From: Chloroflexota bacterium
GTDB lineage: Bacteria; Chloroflexota; Limnocylindria; Limnocylindrales; CSP1-4
Length of the DNA stretch: 37,149 nt
Assembly: GCA_025454515.1 (NCBI GenBank)
Contig: JALOOH010000003.1
Location: 1 to 37,149 of the forward strand
Direction: 5' to 3'
The position numbers and the translations under genes were made by a program. The notes under the pieces are model-generated. The model made no database searches. It was not told where the DNA came from and saw only the letters and a list, made by a program, of their open reading frames with translations. Every line of letters starts with the position of its first letter. The stretch's first letter is position 1. Below are positions 9,543 to 18,068 of this stretch, one piece after another.

Positions 9543-10964
9543 ATGAGCAAGATCACGATCGACCACGTGACCCGGATCGAGGGCCACGGCCGGATCACCA
9601 TCCGGCTCGACGACGCCGGGAAGGTGTCCGACGCCCGGTTCCACGTCACCCAGGTCCGCGGGTTCGAGCGGTTCACGGTCGGGCGGCCGTACTACGAGAT
9701 GCCGTCGATCACGTCGCGCATCTGCGGCATCTGTCCCGTCAGCCACCTGCTCGCCTCGTCGAAGGCCTGCGACGAGATCATGGCCGTCCGCATCCCCGCC
9801 GCCGCCCGCCAGCTGCGCGAGCTCCTCCACTGCGCGCAGATCGTCCAGTCGCACGCGCTCTCGTTCTTCCACCTGTCGGCGCCCGACCTGCTCCTGGGCA
9901 TGGACGCGGATCCCGCTCGTCGGAACATCGCGGGCCTCCTCGAGGAGCACCCGGACGCGCTGCGCGACGGGATCGCGCTGCGCAGGTTCGGCCAGCAGGT
10001 CATCGAGCGGCTCGCCCGCGAGCGGGTCCATCCGTCATGGGTGGTCCCCGGGGGCGTGAACGCGCCCCTCGACCCGCAGGCCCGCGAGAAGACGCTCGCC
10101 GAGATCCCGGCGGCCGCCGCGATCGTCGCCCGGACGCTCGCGCTCTGGAAGCGGGCCGTGTCCGACTTCCCCGACGAGATCGACGCCTTCAGCAACTTCC
10201 CCACGATGTACTGCGGCCTCGTCGGCCCGGACGGGTCGCTGCGCCTGTACGACGGGAACCTGCGCTTCGTGGGCCCGGACGGGGCGATGGTCGCCGACCA
10301 GGTGCGGCCGGACGACTACGCGAGCGTGATCGGGGAGGCGACGCTGCCGGACTCGTACCTCAAGGCGCCGTACTACCTGCCGTCCGGCCATCCGGAGGGG
10401 ATCTATCGCGTCGGGCCGCTCGCGCGGCTCAACGTCGCCGACCGCTGCGGGACGCCGGACGCGGACCGCGAGCTCGACGAGTACCGGTCGCGATTCGGGC
10501 GCATCGTCCAGAGCGGCTTCCACTACCACTACGCACGGCTCATCGAGGCGACGTACGCGCTCGAGCGGATGCAGGAGCTCCTCGACGACCCGGCCATCCT
10601 CTCGACGAAGGTCCGGGCCCATGCGGGCGTGAACGCGTCCGAGGGGACGGGGATCATCGAGGCGCCTCGCGGGACGCTCATCCACCACTACCGGGTGGAC
10701 GACAACGGGGCCATCACCTGGGCGAACCTCATCGTCGCCACGGGCCACAACAACCTCGCGCTGGGACGCGGCGTGCTCCAGGTCGCGCAGCGCTTCGTGG
10801 ACGGGAAGCGGATCACGGAGGGCGCACTGAACAGGGTCTCCGCCCTCGTCCGCGCGTACGACCCGTGCCTCTCGTGCTCGACGCACGCCCTCGGGATGCC
10901 GGCGCTCCTCCTCGAGCTCCGCGGGCCGGACGACGAGCTGCTCGACACCATCGCGACGTCATAG
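9543..10964 (+). CDS. hoxH: [NiFe]-hydrogenase large (catalytic) subunit HoxH
   Basis: L1 motif RICGICPVSHLLASSKA and L2 motif DPCLSCSTHALG; GGGAGG SD 6 nt before ATG 9543; the frame opens earlier (9393) but without a good SD. Confidence 0.94.
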   Translation: MSKITIDHVTRIEGHGRITIRLDDAGKVSDARFHVTQVRGFERFTVGRPYYEMPSITSRICGICPVSHLLASSKACDEIMAVRIPAAARQLRELLHCAQIVQSHALSFFHLSAPDLLLGMDADPARRNIAGLLEEHPDALRDGIALRRFGQQVIERLARERVHPSWVVPGGVNAPLDPQAREKTLAEIPAAAAIVARTLALWKRAVSDFPDEIDAFSNFPTMYCGLVGPDGSLRLYDGNLRFVGPDGAMVADQVRPDDYASVIGEATLPDSYLKAPYYLPSGHPEGIYRVGPLARLNVADRCGTPDADRELDEYRSRFGRIVQSGFHYHYARLIEATYALERMQELLDDPAILSTKVRAHAGVNASEGTGIIEAPRGTLIHHYRVDDNGAITWANLIVATGHNNLALGRGVLQVAQRFVDGKRITEGALNRVSALVRAYDPCLSCSTHALGMPALLLELRGPDDELLDTIATS

Positions 10965-10973
10965 GGCGAGCGG

Positions 10974-11030
10974 CGATGCCGGCGCCACGCGCGCCGGCAT
11001 CGGCCGCGCCGACGGGTGAGGTCGGCGCGG
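10974..11030. terminator. Tandem hairpins after the hydrogenase operon
   Basis: CGATGCCGGCGC/GCGCCGGCATCG (10974-11002) followed by CCGCGCCGAC/GTCGGCGCGG (11004-11030), between convergent genes. Confidence 0.6.
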
Positions 11031-11033
11031 GCG

Positions 11034-12248
11034 TCACTCGGGCGCGACCGGCCCCCAGGCGAGCTCCGGGTGGGCCGCGACGAACGCCTCCGAGTAGTAC
11101 GGGGCCAGGTCGTCCCTGCCCGCGAGCCGGTGGCCGAAGAAGGCCGTCATCAAGTGCGCGATCCGTCGCTCCCACTCGGGGTCGAGGATCAGCATGTGGC
11201 CCTGACCGGTGAAGCCGATGAGCGTCTTCTCCGGGGTGCCGAGCCGGTCGAACATGAAGGCGTTCTCGTCGTACAGCTCGTCGCCGGTCCCGGCGAGGAT
11301 GAGGGTCGGCCTGTCCGCCGCGGCGAGCCCCCGCTCGCCGAAGAGCCACCACCCCTCGCCGGCCATCGGCAGGGCCGCGCGGATCCGCGGGTCGGTCATC
11401 GGCTGCCAGAGGCCGTCATCGCTCGTCGTGATGGCCGGACCCGCCTTCGCAGCGAACGCGTCCCAGTCCTTCGCCGGCCCGCACCCGAAGGCGGACATCT
11501 GGTCGCCCACGAGCGCGGCGGTCGTCGCGTCCGGCGTCGGGCACTGCGCGAGGTAGTGGGCGGGGTCGATCCGCGCCCCGCTCAGGGCGTACGCGTTGTA
11601 CCCGTCGAACGAGTAGCCGGTCACCCCCGCGTGCTCGGTGTCGAGCATCCCGTCGAGGCTCGGCGGCGGGTCCGTCGCGACCATGTCGAGGGCGAACAGG
11701 ATGTCGCGGGGCTGCTGGATCATCTCCGGGTTCGCCCTGTCGTACGTGTTGATCCCGTCCACGCCCACCCAGGCGAAGCCGTGGCTCACGACGATCGGGG
11801 CGAGCCGCCGGGCGCTCACCGTGGAGGAGAGGATCACGGGATACGGGGCCCCCGCCCGGTCCGGCTCGGCGTTGACCGCAGCGGTCTCCCCCGAGAAACC
11901 CGGCGGCAGCTCGGCCGGATACCAGATGGTGAGGCTCACGGGACGGCCGCCGCGGCTGGCGTCCGTCGCGCTGGTGCCGGGGAGGTAGCCCACGTGGTAC
12001 GGCCCGGGCTCGGCGAGCGCGTACCCGGTCGGGTCGAAGGAGGCGGCCGGCGTGGCGGTCGGCGCGAGCGTCGCCGCCGCCGTCGCCGGCGAGACGACCG
12101 GCGGCCCGGCTGTCGACGGCGCTGCCGCGACGGCCGGGGACGCGGCCTCGGCCTGGCCGGCCGGCGTGGCGCTCCCTCCGGAGCAGGCGGACGCGCCGAG
12201 CAGCGCGCCGATGGCGCAGATGACGATGACGGTGCCGGAGCGGTCCAT
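11034..12248 (-). CDS. Secreted lipoprotein alpha/beta-hydrolase (PAF-acetylhydrolase/dienelactone hydrolase-like)
   Basis: Lipobox-like LLGASACSGG; nucleophile elbow GYSFDG; RPTLILAGTGDELYDE; GHMLILD near C-terminus. Confidence 0.75.
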   Translation of the reverse strand: MDRSGTVIVICAIGALLGASACSGGSATPAGQAEAASPAVAAAPSTAGPPVVSPATAAATLAPTATPAASFDPTGYALAEPGPYHVGYLPGTSATDASRGGRPVSLTIWYPAELPPGFSGETAAVNAEPDRAGAPYPVILSSTVSARRLAPIVVSHGFAWVGVDGINTYDRANPEMIQQPRDILFALDMVATDPPPSLDGMLDTEHAGVTGYSFDGYNAYALSGARIDPAHYLAQCPTPDATTAALVGDQMSAFGCGPAKDWDAFAAKAGPAITTSDDGLWQPMTDPRIRAALPMAGEGWWLFGERGLAAADRPTLILAGTGDELYDENAFMFDRLGTPEKTLIGFTGQGHMLILDPEWERRIAHLMTAFFGHRLAGRDDLAPYYSEAFVAAHPELAWGPVAPE

Positions 12249-12287
12249 CGCAGCCTCACTTCCTGGCTCATGCCATGCGATCCGCGG

Positions 12288-13439
12288 TCAGGACGCGTGG
12301 GGGCCGCAGCTCTCCCGGATGACGAGATCGACGCCGAGAACGACACGGTGCGGACGGCCGGCGGTCCCGGCCCAGGCGCGCTCGAGCACGGCGAGCGCCC
12401 GGGCCCCCATCGCGCGCGCCGGAAGCGCGATGGTGGTCAGCGGCGGGTCGGTCGCGGCGGCGATGGGGATGTCGTCGATGCCGACCACGGCCACGTCGTG
12501 CGGCACGGCGACCCCGGCACGGCGCAGCCCGCCGACGGCGCCGATCGCGAGGAGGTCGGAGATCGCGACGATCCCCGTCGGACGCGAACCGGCCTCGAGC
12601 AGCCGGGCCGCCGCCGCCGAACCCGATGCCGTGTCCCACGCCTCGACCCGGGCGATCCGGTCCGCGTCGAGCGCGAGGCCGGCCCGGGCCACCGCTCGGC
12701 GCATGCCCGCCTCGATCGGGATGACGTTCGACGGCGGTCCGCCGCCGGGCAGCTCGGCGATCGAGATCATGCCGAGGAGTCGATGGCCGTCGTCGATCAG
12801 GTGGCTCGCCGCGAGGAACCCCGCCGCCTCGAGGTCGGCCTCGACGCTGTGGCCCCGCGCACCCGGACGGTCCACCACGACGATCGGCAGGCGGGGCGGT
12901 GCCGCGTCGTCGGCGGGTGCGCCATCGGCGAGCAGGCTGGCGATGTCGTGCGACACGACGACGATGCCATCGACGCCGCTCGCGGTCATCCGGGCGATGG
13001 CCCGGAGGGCGACCACCGGGTCGTCATGCGTCGAGCTGACGATCAGCAGCGTGCCGGACGTCTGCGCGGACTCCTGGGCGCCCTCGACCAGCTCGGCGTA
13101 GAACGGGTTGGACAGCGACGGCAGGACGATCCCGACCACGCGTGCCCGCGCCGACGGTCCCGGCGGGACGAGCCGCAGGGGGTCGTACCGCGAGACGCGA
13201 CTCCGCCGGCCGCGCACCGCTTCCACGAGGCCGTCGGATTCCAGGGACCGGTAGGCGGCGCGGACCGTGTGGAAGTTGACGCCCAGCCGCCGAGCGAGGT
13301 CGCGCGCGGGCGGCAGCTCGTCGCCGGGGATGAGCCCTTCCTCCGCGATGAGCCACGTCACCTGCTCCCGGATCTGCTGTGCGAGCGTGCCGGGGAGTCG
13401 GGGATCCACGCGAAGAAGGGCGGTCGGGTCGGGGGCCAT
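12288..13439 (-). CDS. Chimeric regulator: GntR wHTH fused to LacI/periplasmic-binding sensor domain
   Basis: GDELPPARDLARRLGVNFHTVRAAYRSLESDGLVEAVRGRRSRV, then VVGIVLPSLSNPFYAELVEGAQE...VAVVGIDDIPIAAATDPPLTTIALPARAMGARA. Confidence 0.87.
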   Translation of the reverse strand: MAPDPTALLRVDPRLPGTLAQQIREQVTWLIAEEGLIPGDELPPARDLARRLGVNFHTVRAAYRSLESDGLVEAVRGRRSRVSRYDPLRLVPPGPSARARVVGIVLPSLSNPFYAELVEGAQESAQTSGTLLIVSSTHDDPVVALRAIARMTASGVDGIVVVSHDIASLLADGAPADDAAPPRLPIVVVDRPGARGHSVEADLEAAGFLAASHLIDDGHRLLGMISIAELPGGGPPSNVIPIEAGMRRAVARAGLALDADRIARVEAWDTASGSAAAARLLEAGSRPTGIVAISDLLAIGAVGGLRRAGVAVPHDVAVVGIDDIPIAAATDPPLTTIALPARAMGARALAVLERAWAGTAGRPHRVVLGVDLVIRESCGPHAS

Positions 13440-13497
13440 GCGGGTCCGGGCGGGCGACGCCCGCCCTGGCGCCTCCACCGGCGGGGTCGGGTGTCGT

Positions 13498-13519
13498 GTG
13501 ATCTAGTGCACTATATCAC
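13498..13519. promoter_or_regulatory. 22-bp palindrome upstream of the GntR/LacI regulator
   Basis: GTGATcTAGTGCACTAtATCAC; one mismatched pair; 59 bp 5' of the regulator start on the minus strand. Confidence 0.65.
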
Positions 13520-13761
13520 CCCTGTCGAACCCGGAGCCGGCCGGGCCGCCCCATCCGGACTCGAATCGAAGATCGGGCGGATGTGCTCCGCCAGCTCCGG
13601 GATGATCCGGTCGTGGTCGATGGGACGCATGATCGACCCTCGTGTCGCCGGGTCGGGCCCGCCGGCCGAAGCTTCGCGCCGGGCTCTGCCGACCGCGGAT
13701 GAAGGCAGCAGCCTACGCCCGCGTCGCACCCGTGACCTTGACCGGAGCGCCGTCCCCCGGG

Positions 13762-16557
13762 TCAGCCACCCGGCTCGAGCCGGATCGGCAGGCGCGTGAC
13801 CCGCCGACCGGTGGCATGGGCGACCGCGTTGGTGATCGCCGGTGCGGCGACCATGTTCGAGCACTCGGCGACGCCCTTCGCCCGCTGTTGCTCGGGCGCC
13901 TCCGGGTCGTCCACCAGGATCGTGACCATCTCCGGGACGTCGCGGGTCCGGGGGATCCGGTACTCGCGGAACCCGTGCGTCTCGCCGGGGACGAACGCCT
14001 CCGTGAGCGCGAAGCCGATGCCCATCGCGATGCCGCCCTCGATCTGCCCTGTGAGCCCCTCGAGGAAGACGGGGCGACCGACGTCGTGCGCGGCGACGAT
14101 CCGGACGAGGCGCACGGCGCCGGTCCGGGTGTCCACCTCCAGCTCGGCCATCTGCGTCCCGGTCACGTACATGGCATACGGCTCGCCGAGCCCTGAGCGC
14201 GGGTCGAACGCCGGGAGGTCCACGTCGAAGAAGCCGTCGAACGACGTCGCCCGACCGGCCTCGCGGCGGGCCCGCGCGATCTCGGCGAGGGAGACGTCGC
14301 CCGCGCCATCGGCCGCGGCCGCGCCCTGGGCCCCGGCCGCATCCCGATCATCGCGGACGGCGACCGCACCGCCCCGGACCTCCAGCTCGGCGACGGGCCG
14401 GGCGAGCAGCCCGGCGGCCGTGCCGAGGATCGCCTCGCGCAGGTCCGCCGCGGCGGTGCGCACGGCGTTGCCGACGAAGAACGTCACCCGGCTGCCCACC
14501 GTCGGCCCCGACTCCGGGCCCGTCGCGGTGTCGCCCAGGAGCGTCGAGACGCGCTCGATCGCCACCCCGAGCTCCTCGGCGGCGATTCGGCGCATGACCG
14601 TCGCGGCACCCTGCCCCAGGTCCATCGCACCGGTCCGGACGACGATGGAGCCGTCGGGCAGAAGGTCCACGGCAGCGCGCCCCGGCCCGCGTCCCACCGT
14701 CGCCGCCGGGTCCATCCCCGGCATCGGCCCGCCGCCGCCCCCGCCGATCCCGTACCAGACGGACGCCACGCCCACGCCGCGACGGATCGTTCCGTCGGAT
14801 GCCGCGGCCGCCCGCTCGCGCGCCTCACGCCAGTACGGGCGGATCGCCTCGATCGTCGCGGGGTAGGCCGGGTCGCGATCGAGGACCTGCCCCGAGAGGA
14901 GCCGGTCGCCCTTCCGCAGGCGGTTGCGCTCGCGCAGGTCGAGCGGGTCCATCCCGAGCTGCTCCGCCAGCCGGTCCAGGTGGGACTCGAGTGCCCAGGC
15001 AGCCTGGGTGGTCCCTGGCCCGCGCATGGCGCTGCACGTGGGGTTGTTCGTGAACACGGCACGGCCGTGCAGCGCGACGGCCGGCCAGCGGTATGGCCCG
15101 GCGGCCGAGCCGAACGTCTTCACGATGATCCCCGGCCCGAACGACGCGTAGGCGCCGGTGTCCGCGACGATGTCCACCGACAGCGCCGTGAAGTCGCCGG
15201 CAGCGGTGGCGCCGGTCCGCACGCGGAGGCGGAACGGATGCCGTTTCGTGGACGCGAGCAGGGACTCCGCCCGCCCGAACACGATCCGCACCGGCCGACC
15301 CGTGCGCCACGTTCCGAGCGCCGCGAGGCACTGCCCGGTGATCTCGGTCTTGCCGCCGAACCCCCCGCCGACCACGGTCGTGATGACGCGCACCCGTTCG
15401 AGCGGCAGCCCGATGGTCCGCGCGATCTCCGTCCTCTGGTAGTGGGCGTACTGGGTCGGCGTGCGGACGACGAGGGTGTCGCCCTCCCACGACGCGAGCA
15501 CCGCCTCCGGCTCCAGGTACGCGTGCTCGTTCCACGTCGTCCGGTACTCGGCCTCGAGCACCACGTCGGCGCGCGCGAAGCCCGCCTCGACGTCGCCGGC
15601 GGCGACCCGGTTCTCGGCGACGACGTTGCCGCCCGGGTGGATCGACGGGGCGCCGTCCGCCAGCGCGTCCTCGGGGTCGAACAGGGCGGGAAGTGGGCGG
15701 TACTCGACCGCGATGGCCGCCAGCGCCGCGCGGGCCTCCTCCACGGTCTCCGCGACGACGAGTGCGACGGGGTCGCCGACCTTGCGGACGCGCTCGGCCG
15801 CGAGCACGGGCTCGTCCTTGATCTTGCGTCCGTAGCTGTTGATCCCCGGGACGTCCGCGGCCGTCAGGACCGCCACCACTCCCGGCAGGGCGCGCGCGGC
15901 AGCCACGTCGATCGAGACGATGTCGGCGTGCGCGTGCGGGCTTCGCAGGATCGCTCCGTGCAGCATCCCGTCCGCGACGAGGTCGGCCGCGTACAGGGCG
16001 CGTCCGGTCGCCTTGTCCATCGCGTCGGCGCGCACCGTCCCCGCCTCGCGCGACGCGGCGGGCCACATACGGGGCGACGCCTCGGGCGTGCCGTCCGCGG
16101 CCCACGCGATCGCGTCCACGATGCCCTGGTAGCCGGTGCACCGGCACAGGTTGCTGCCGAGCCAGCGGGAGATCGCGTCCCGCGACGGATGCGGGTCCCG
16201 CTCGAGGAGGGCGGCCGCGGCCATGATCATCCCGGGCGTGCAGAAGCCGCACTGGACGGCGTCTGCCGCGACGAGCGCCTCCTGCAGCCGGTGCGGGCGC
16301 TCGGGCGATCCGAGCCCCTCGATCGTCACGACCTGCCGGCCGGCGGCCTCCTCCGCGGTCAGCCGGCAGGCGCGGGCCATCCGGTCGTCCACGAGGACGG
16401 TGCAGGTCCCGCAGGTGCCGTCCTCGCAGCCCTCCTTGGTCCCGGTCAGGCCGAGGCCGTCGCGGAGGAGATCGAGGAGGCGCCAGCCCGGTCGGGCCAC
16501 CGCCTGCCGGGGGACGCCGTTCACGGTCAGGTCGATCGAGGTCGCGGGGGCGGTCAT
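13762..16557 (-). CDS. Xanthine dehydrogenase/aldehyde oxidoreductase-family molybdoenzyme, fused 2Fe-2S + Moco subunits, no FAD domain
   Basis: GCEDGTCGTCTVLVDD, CGFCTPGMIMAAAALL, CRCTGYQGIVDAI; Moco domain VVGGGFGGKTE, AMRGPGTTQAAWALES, GTQMAELEVDTRTG, KGVAECSNMVAAPAI. Confidence 0.9.
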   Translation of the reverse strand: MTAPATSIDLTVNGVPRQAVARPGWRLLDLLRDGLGLTGTKEGCEDGTCGTCTVLVDDRMARACRLTAEEAAGRQVVTIEGLGSPERPHRLQEALVAADAVQCGFCTPGMIMAAAALLERDPHPSRDAISRWLGSNLCRCTGYQGIVDAIAWAADGTPEASPRMWPAASREAGTVRADAMDKATGRALYAADLVADGMLHGAILRSPHAHADIVSIDVAAARALPGVVAVLTAADVPGINSYGRKIKDEPVLAAERVRKVGDPVALVVAETVEEARAALAAIAVEYRPLPALFDPEDALADGAPSIHPGGNVVAENRVAAGDVEAGFARADVVLEAEYRTTWNEHAYLEPEAVLASWEGDTLVVRTPTQYAHYQRTEIARTIGLPLERVRVITTVVGGGFGGKTEITGQCLAALGTWRTGRPVRIVFGRAESLLASTKRHPFRLRVRTGATAAGDFTALSVDIVADTGAYASFGPGIIVKTFGSAAGPYRWPAVALHGRAVFTNNPTCSAMRGPGTTQAAWALESHLDRLAEQLGMDPLDLRERNRLRKGDRLLSGQVLDRDPAYPATIEAIRPYWREARERAAAASDGTIRRGVGVASVWYGIGGGGGGPMPGMDPAATVGRGPGRAAVDLLPDGSIVVRTGAMDLGQGAATVMRRIAAEELGVAIERVSTLLGDTATGPESGPTVGSRVTFFVGNAVRTAAADLREAILGTAAGLLARPVAELEVRGGAVAVRDDRDAAGAQGAAAADGAGDVSLAEIARARREAGRATSFDGFFDVDLPAFDPRSGLGEPYAMYVTGTQMAELEVDTRTGAVRLVRIVAAHDVGRPVFLEGLTGQIEGGIAMGIGFALTEAFVPGETHGFREYRIPRTRDVPEMVTILVDDPEAPEQQRAKGVAECSNMVAAPAITNAVAHATGRRVTRLPIRLEPGG

Positions 16558-16716
16558 GGGCGCATTGTGCTGGGTGCCGGCGGGCTCGCGCCACCACCGG
16601 CGCCAGACCGGAGCGACATTGGCCCCTACCCGCGGCGCGACCGTCGCGACATCGTGAAGAGCGGTGGACCTCGGCGGTCACGGTCCGGAGGGCCACGCCG
16701 GGGCGGGGGATTCCTC

Positions 16717-17985
16717 GTGATCCATCTGCTGGGGCTCGCGGTCAAGCTCGCGGTCGTCGCCGCGGTCGGGGTCGGTGCGTTCGTTGCCGCCGCGTACATG
16801 ACGCACCACTGGGAGGGATGGAAAGCGGCCGATCCCGGCCTCGGCGTCAAGATACAGACCATCGACTACAACTGCGCCCAGCCGGGATGCGGCGCGCCGT
16901 GGCTCTGGACGGTCCCGCGCGGCGGTTGGCTGTGCGACGAGAACGGCTTCGTCATGATCGGGAGCAAGGTCGTCGGATGCGTGCCCGGCGAGTCCTATGT
17001 CGAGCCCGGATGGTTCGAGATCGAGCCCTGCGACGATTCGAGGGAGCCGTGGGAATGCTTCATGGACCTCTACCTGCCGGTCGCGGTCGACGACCACGGG
17101 CGTCCGCAGAGTTGGGACGACGTCTACCGTGCGGTCTGCTCTCTCTACCCCGAGCTCGGTGGTGACCGCGGCGTCCTCTGGCCGATGACCGAGGACGACC
17201 GCGACACGTACGAGGTGGGGGGCGCCGACTGGTACGTGGGCTCGGACCAGGCGCCGAACGGCGGGCCCGACATCTACCAGCTGCCCAGGCTCACGAAGTC
17301 CACGATCGACTGGATGAACCGGTCCTCCGCCGCGGTCTGCGGTGATCCCGGCGCCTCGCCTCCCGCGGTCGCCCGGTCGAGCCCCTCGCCAACCGCCCGC
17401 CCGACCGCCAAGCCGACACCTCCGGTCGATAAGCAGCGTTGGCGGATCTCGATCAGCGGCTATGAGCTCCAGGAGCTCGACCCGTATTGGGCCGTCACGC
17501 ACGGCCGGTTCTTCGGCGGCGTGAGCTTCGACTGGGACCTCCAGGCCGAGTTCGTCCTGCGCAAGGAGCAGGGCACATGGGCCTTCGAGTCAGGTGCTGT
17601 CACGTATGCGTCCGTCGATCCGAAGCCCGCCTACGGCCCGCCCGGTGCGTGGGAGATCGATCTCCCCCTCCGGTGCGCGACCTGCGACGACCTGAAGGTC
17701 GGTCGGACGCTGACCGGCGAGGTGGCGGGTGACGTCGTTCGGCTCTCGTGGGGAAGGTTCGTCCCGCACCTCACGGTCACCGGGCGCATCGCCCTCCCAT
17801 GCATGCCGGAACCGGCGTGCTCGAAGGAAGGCCAGCGCAGGTACGACTCGGAGCGGTTCCTCTCGATCGTCAGCGACCAGCGGTACCCGCTCAAGGAGGG
17901 CGCGGTCGAGTCCCAGAAGTGGGTCTCGCCACAGGGCCTGCGGACCCTCCACTACACGGTGACCCTGCTCAAGCTCGATGGCTGA
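16717..17985 (+). CDS. Cys-rich membrane-anchored extracellular protein, unknown function
   Basis: GTG start after GGCGGGGG; N-terminal TM (LLGLAVKLAVVAAVGVGAFVAAAYM), Cys-rich first domain, Pro/Thr/Ser linker, beta-rich C-terminal domain. Confidence 0.7.
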   Translation: MIHLLGLAVKLAVVAAVGVGAFVAAAYMTHHWEGWKAADPGLGVKIQTIDYNCAQPGCGAPWLWTVPRGGWLCDENGFVMIGSKVVGCVPGESYVEPGWFEIEPCDDSREPWECFMDLYLPVAVDDHGRPQSWDDVYRAVCSLYPELGGDRGVLWPMTEDDRDTYEVGGADWYVGSDQAPNGGPDIYQLPRLTKSTIDWMNRSSAAVCGDPGASPPAVARSSPSPTARPTAKPTPPVDKQRWRISISGYELQELDPYWAVTHGRFFGGVSFDWDLQAEFVLRKEQGTWAFESGAVTYASVDPKPAYGPPGAWEIDLPLRCATCDDLKVGRTLTGEVAGDVVRLSWGRFVPHLTVTGRIALPCMPEPACSKEGQRRYDSERFLSIVSDQRYPLKEGAVESQKWVSPQGLRTLHYTVTLLKLDG

Positions 17986-18068
17986 ACCGACGGGCGGGCC
18001 GCGCGCACTGCCGTCGGCCCCTGCTCGCCCCGTGAACCGCGCCGCCGGGCGCCCACTCACGCCTCCAC

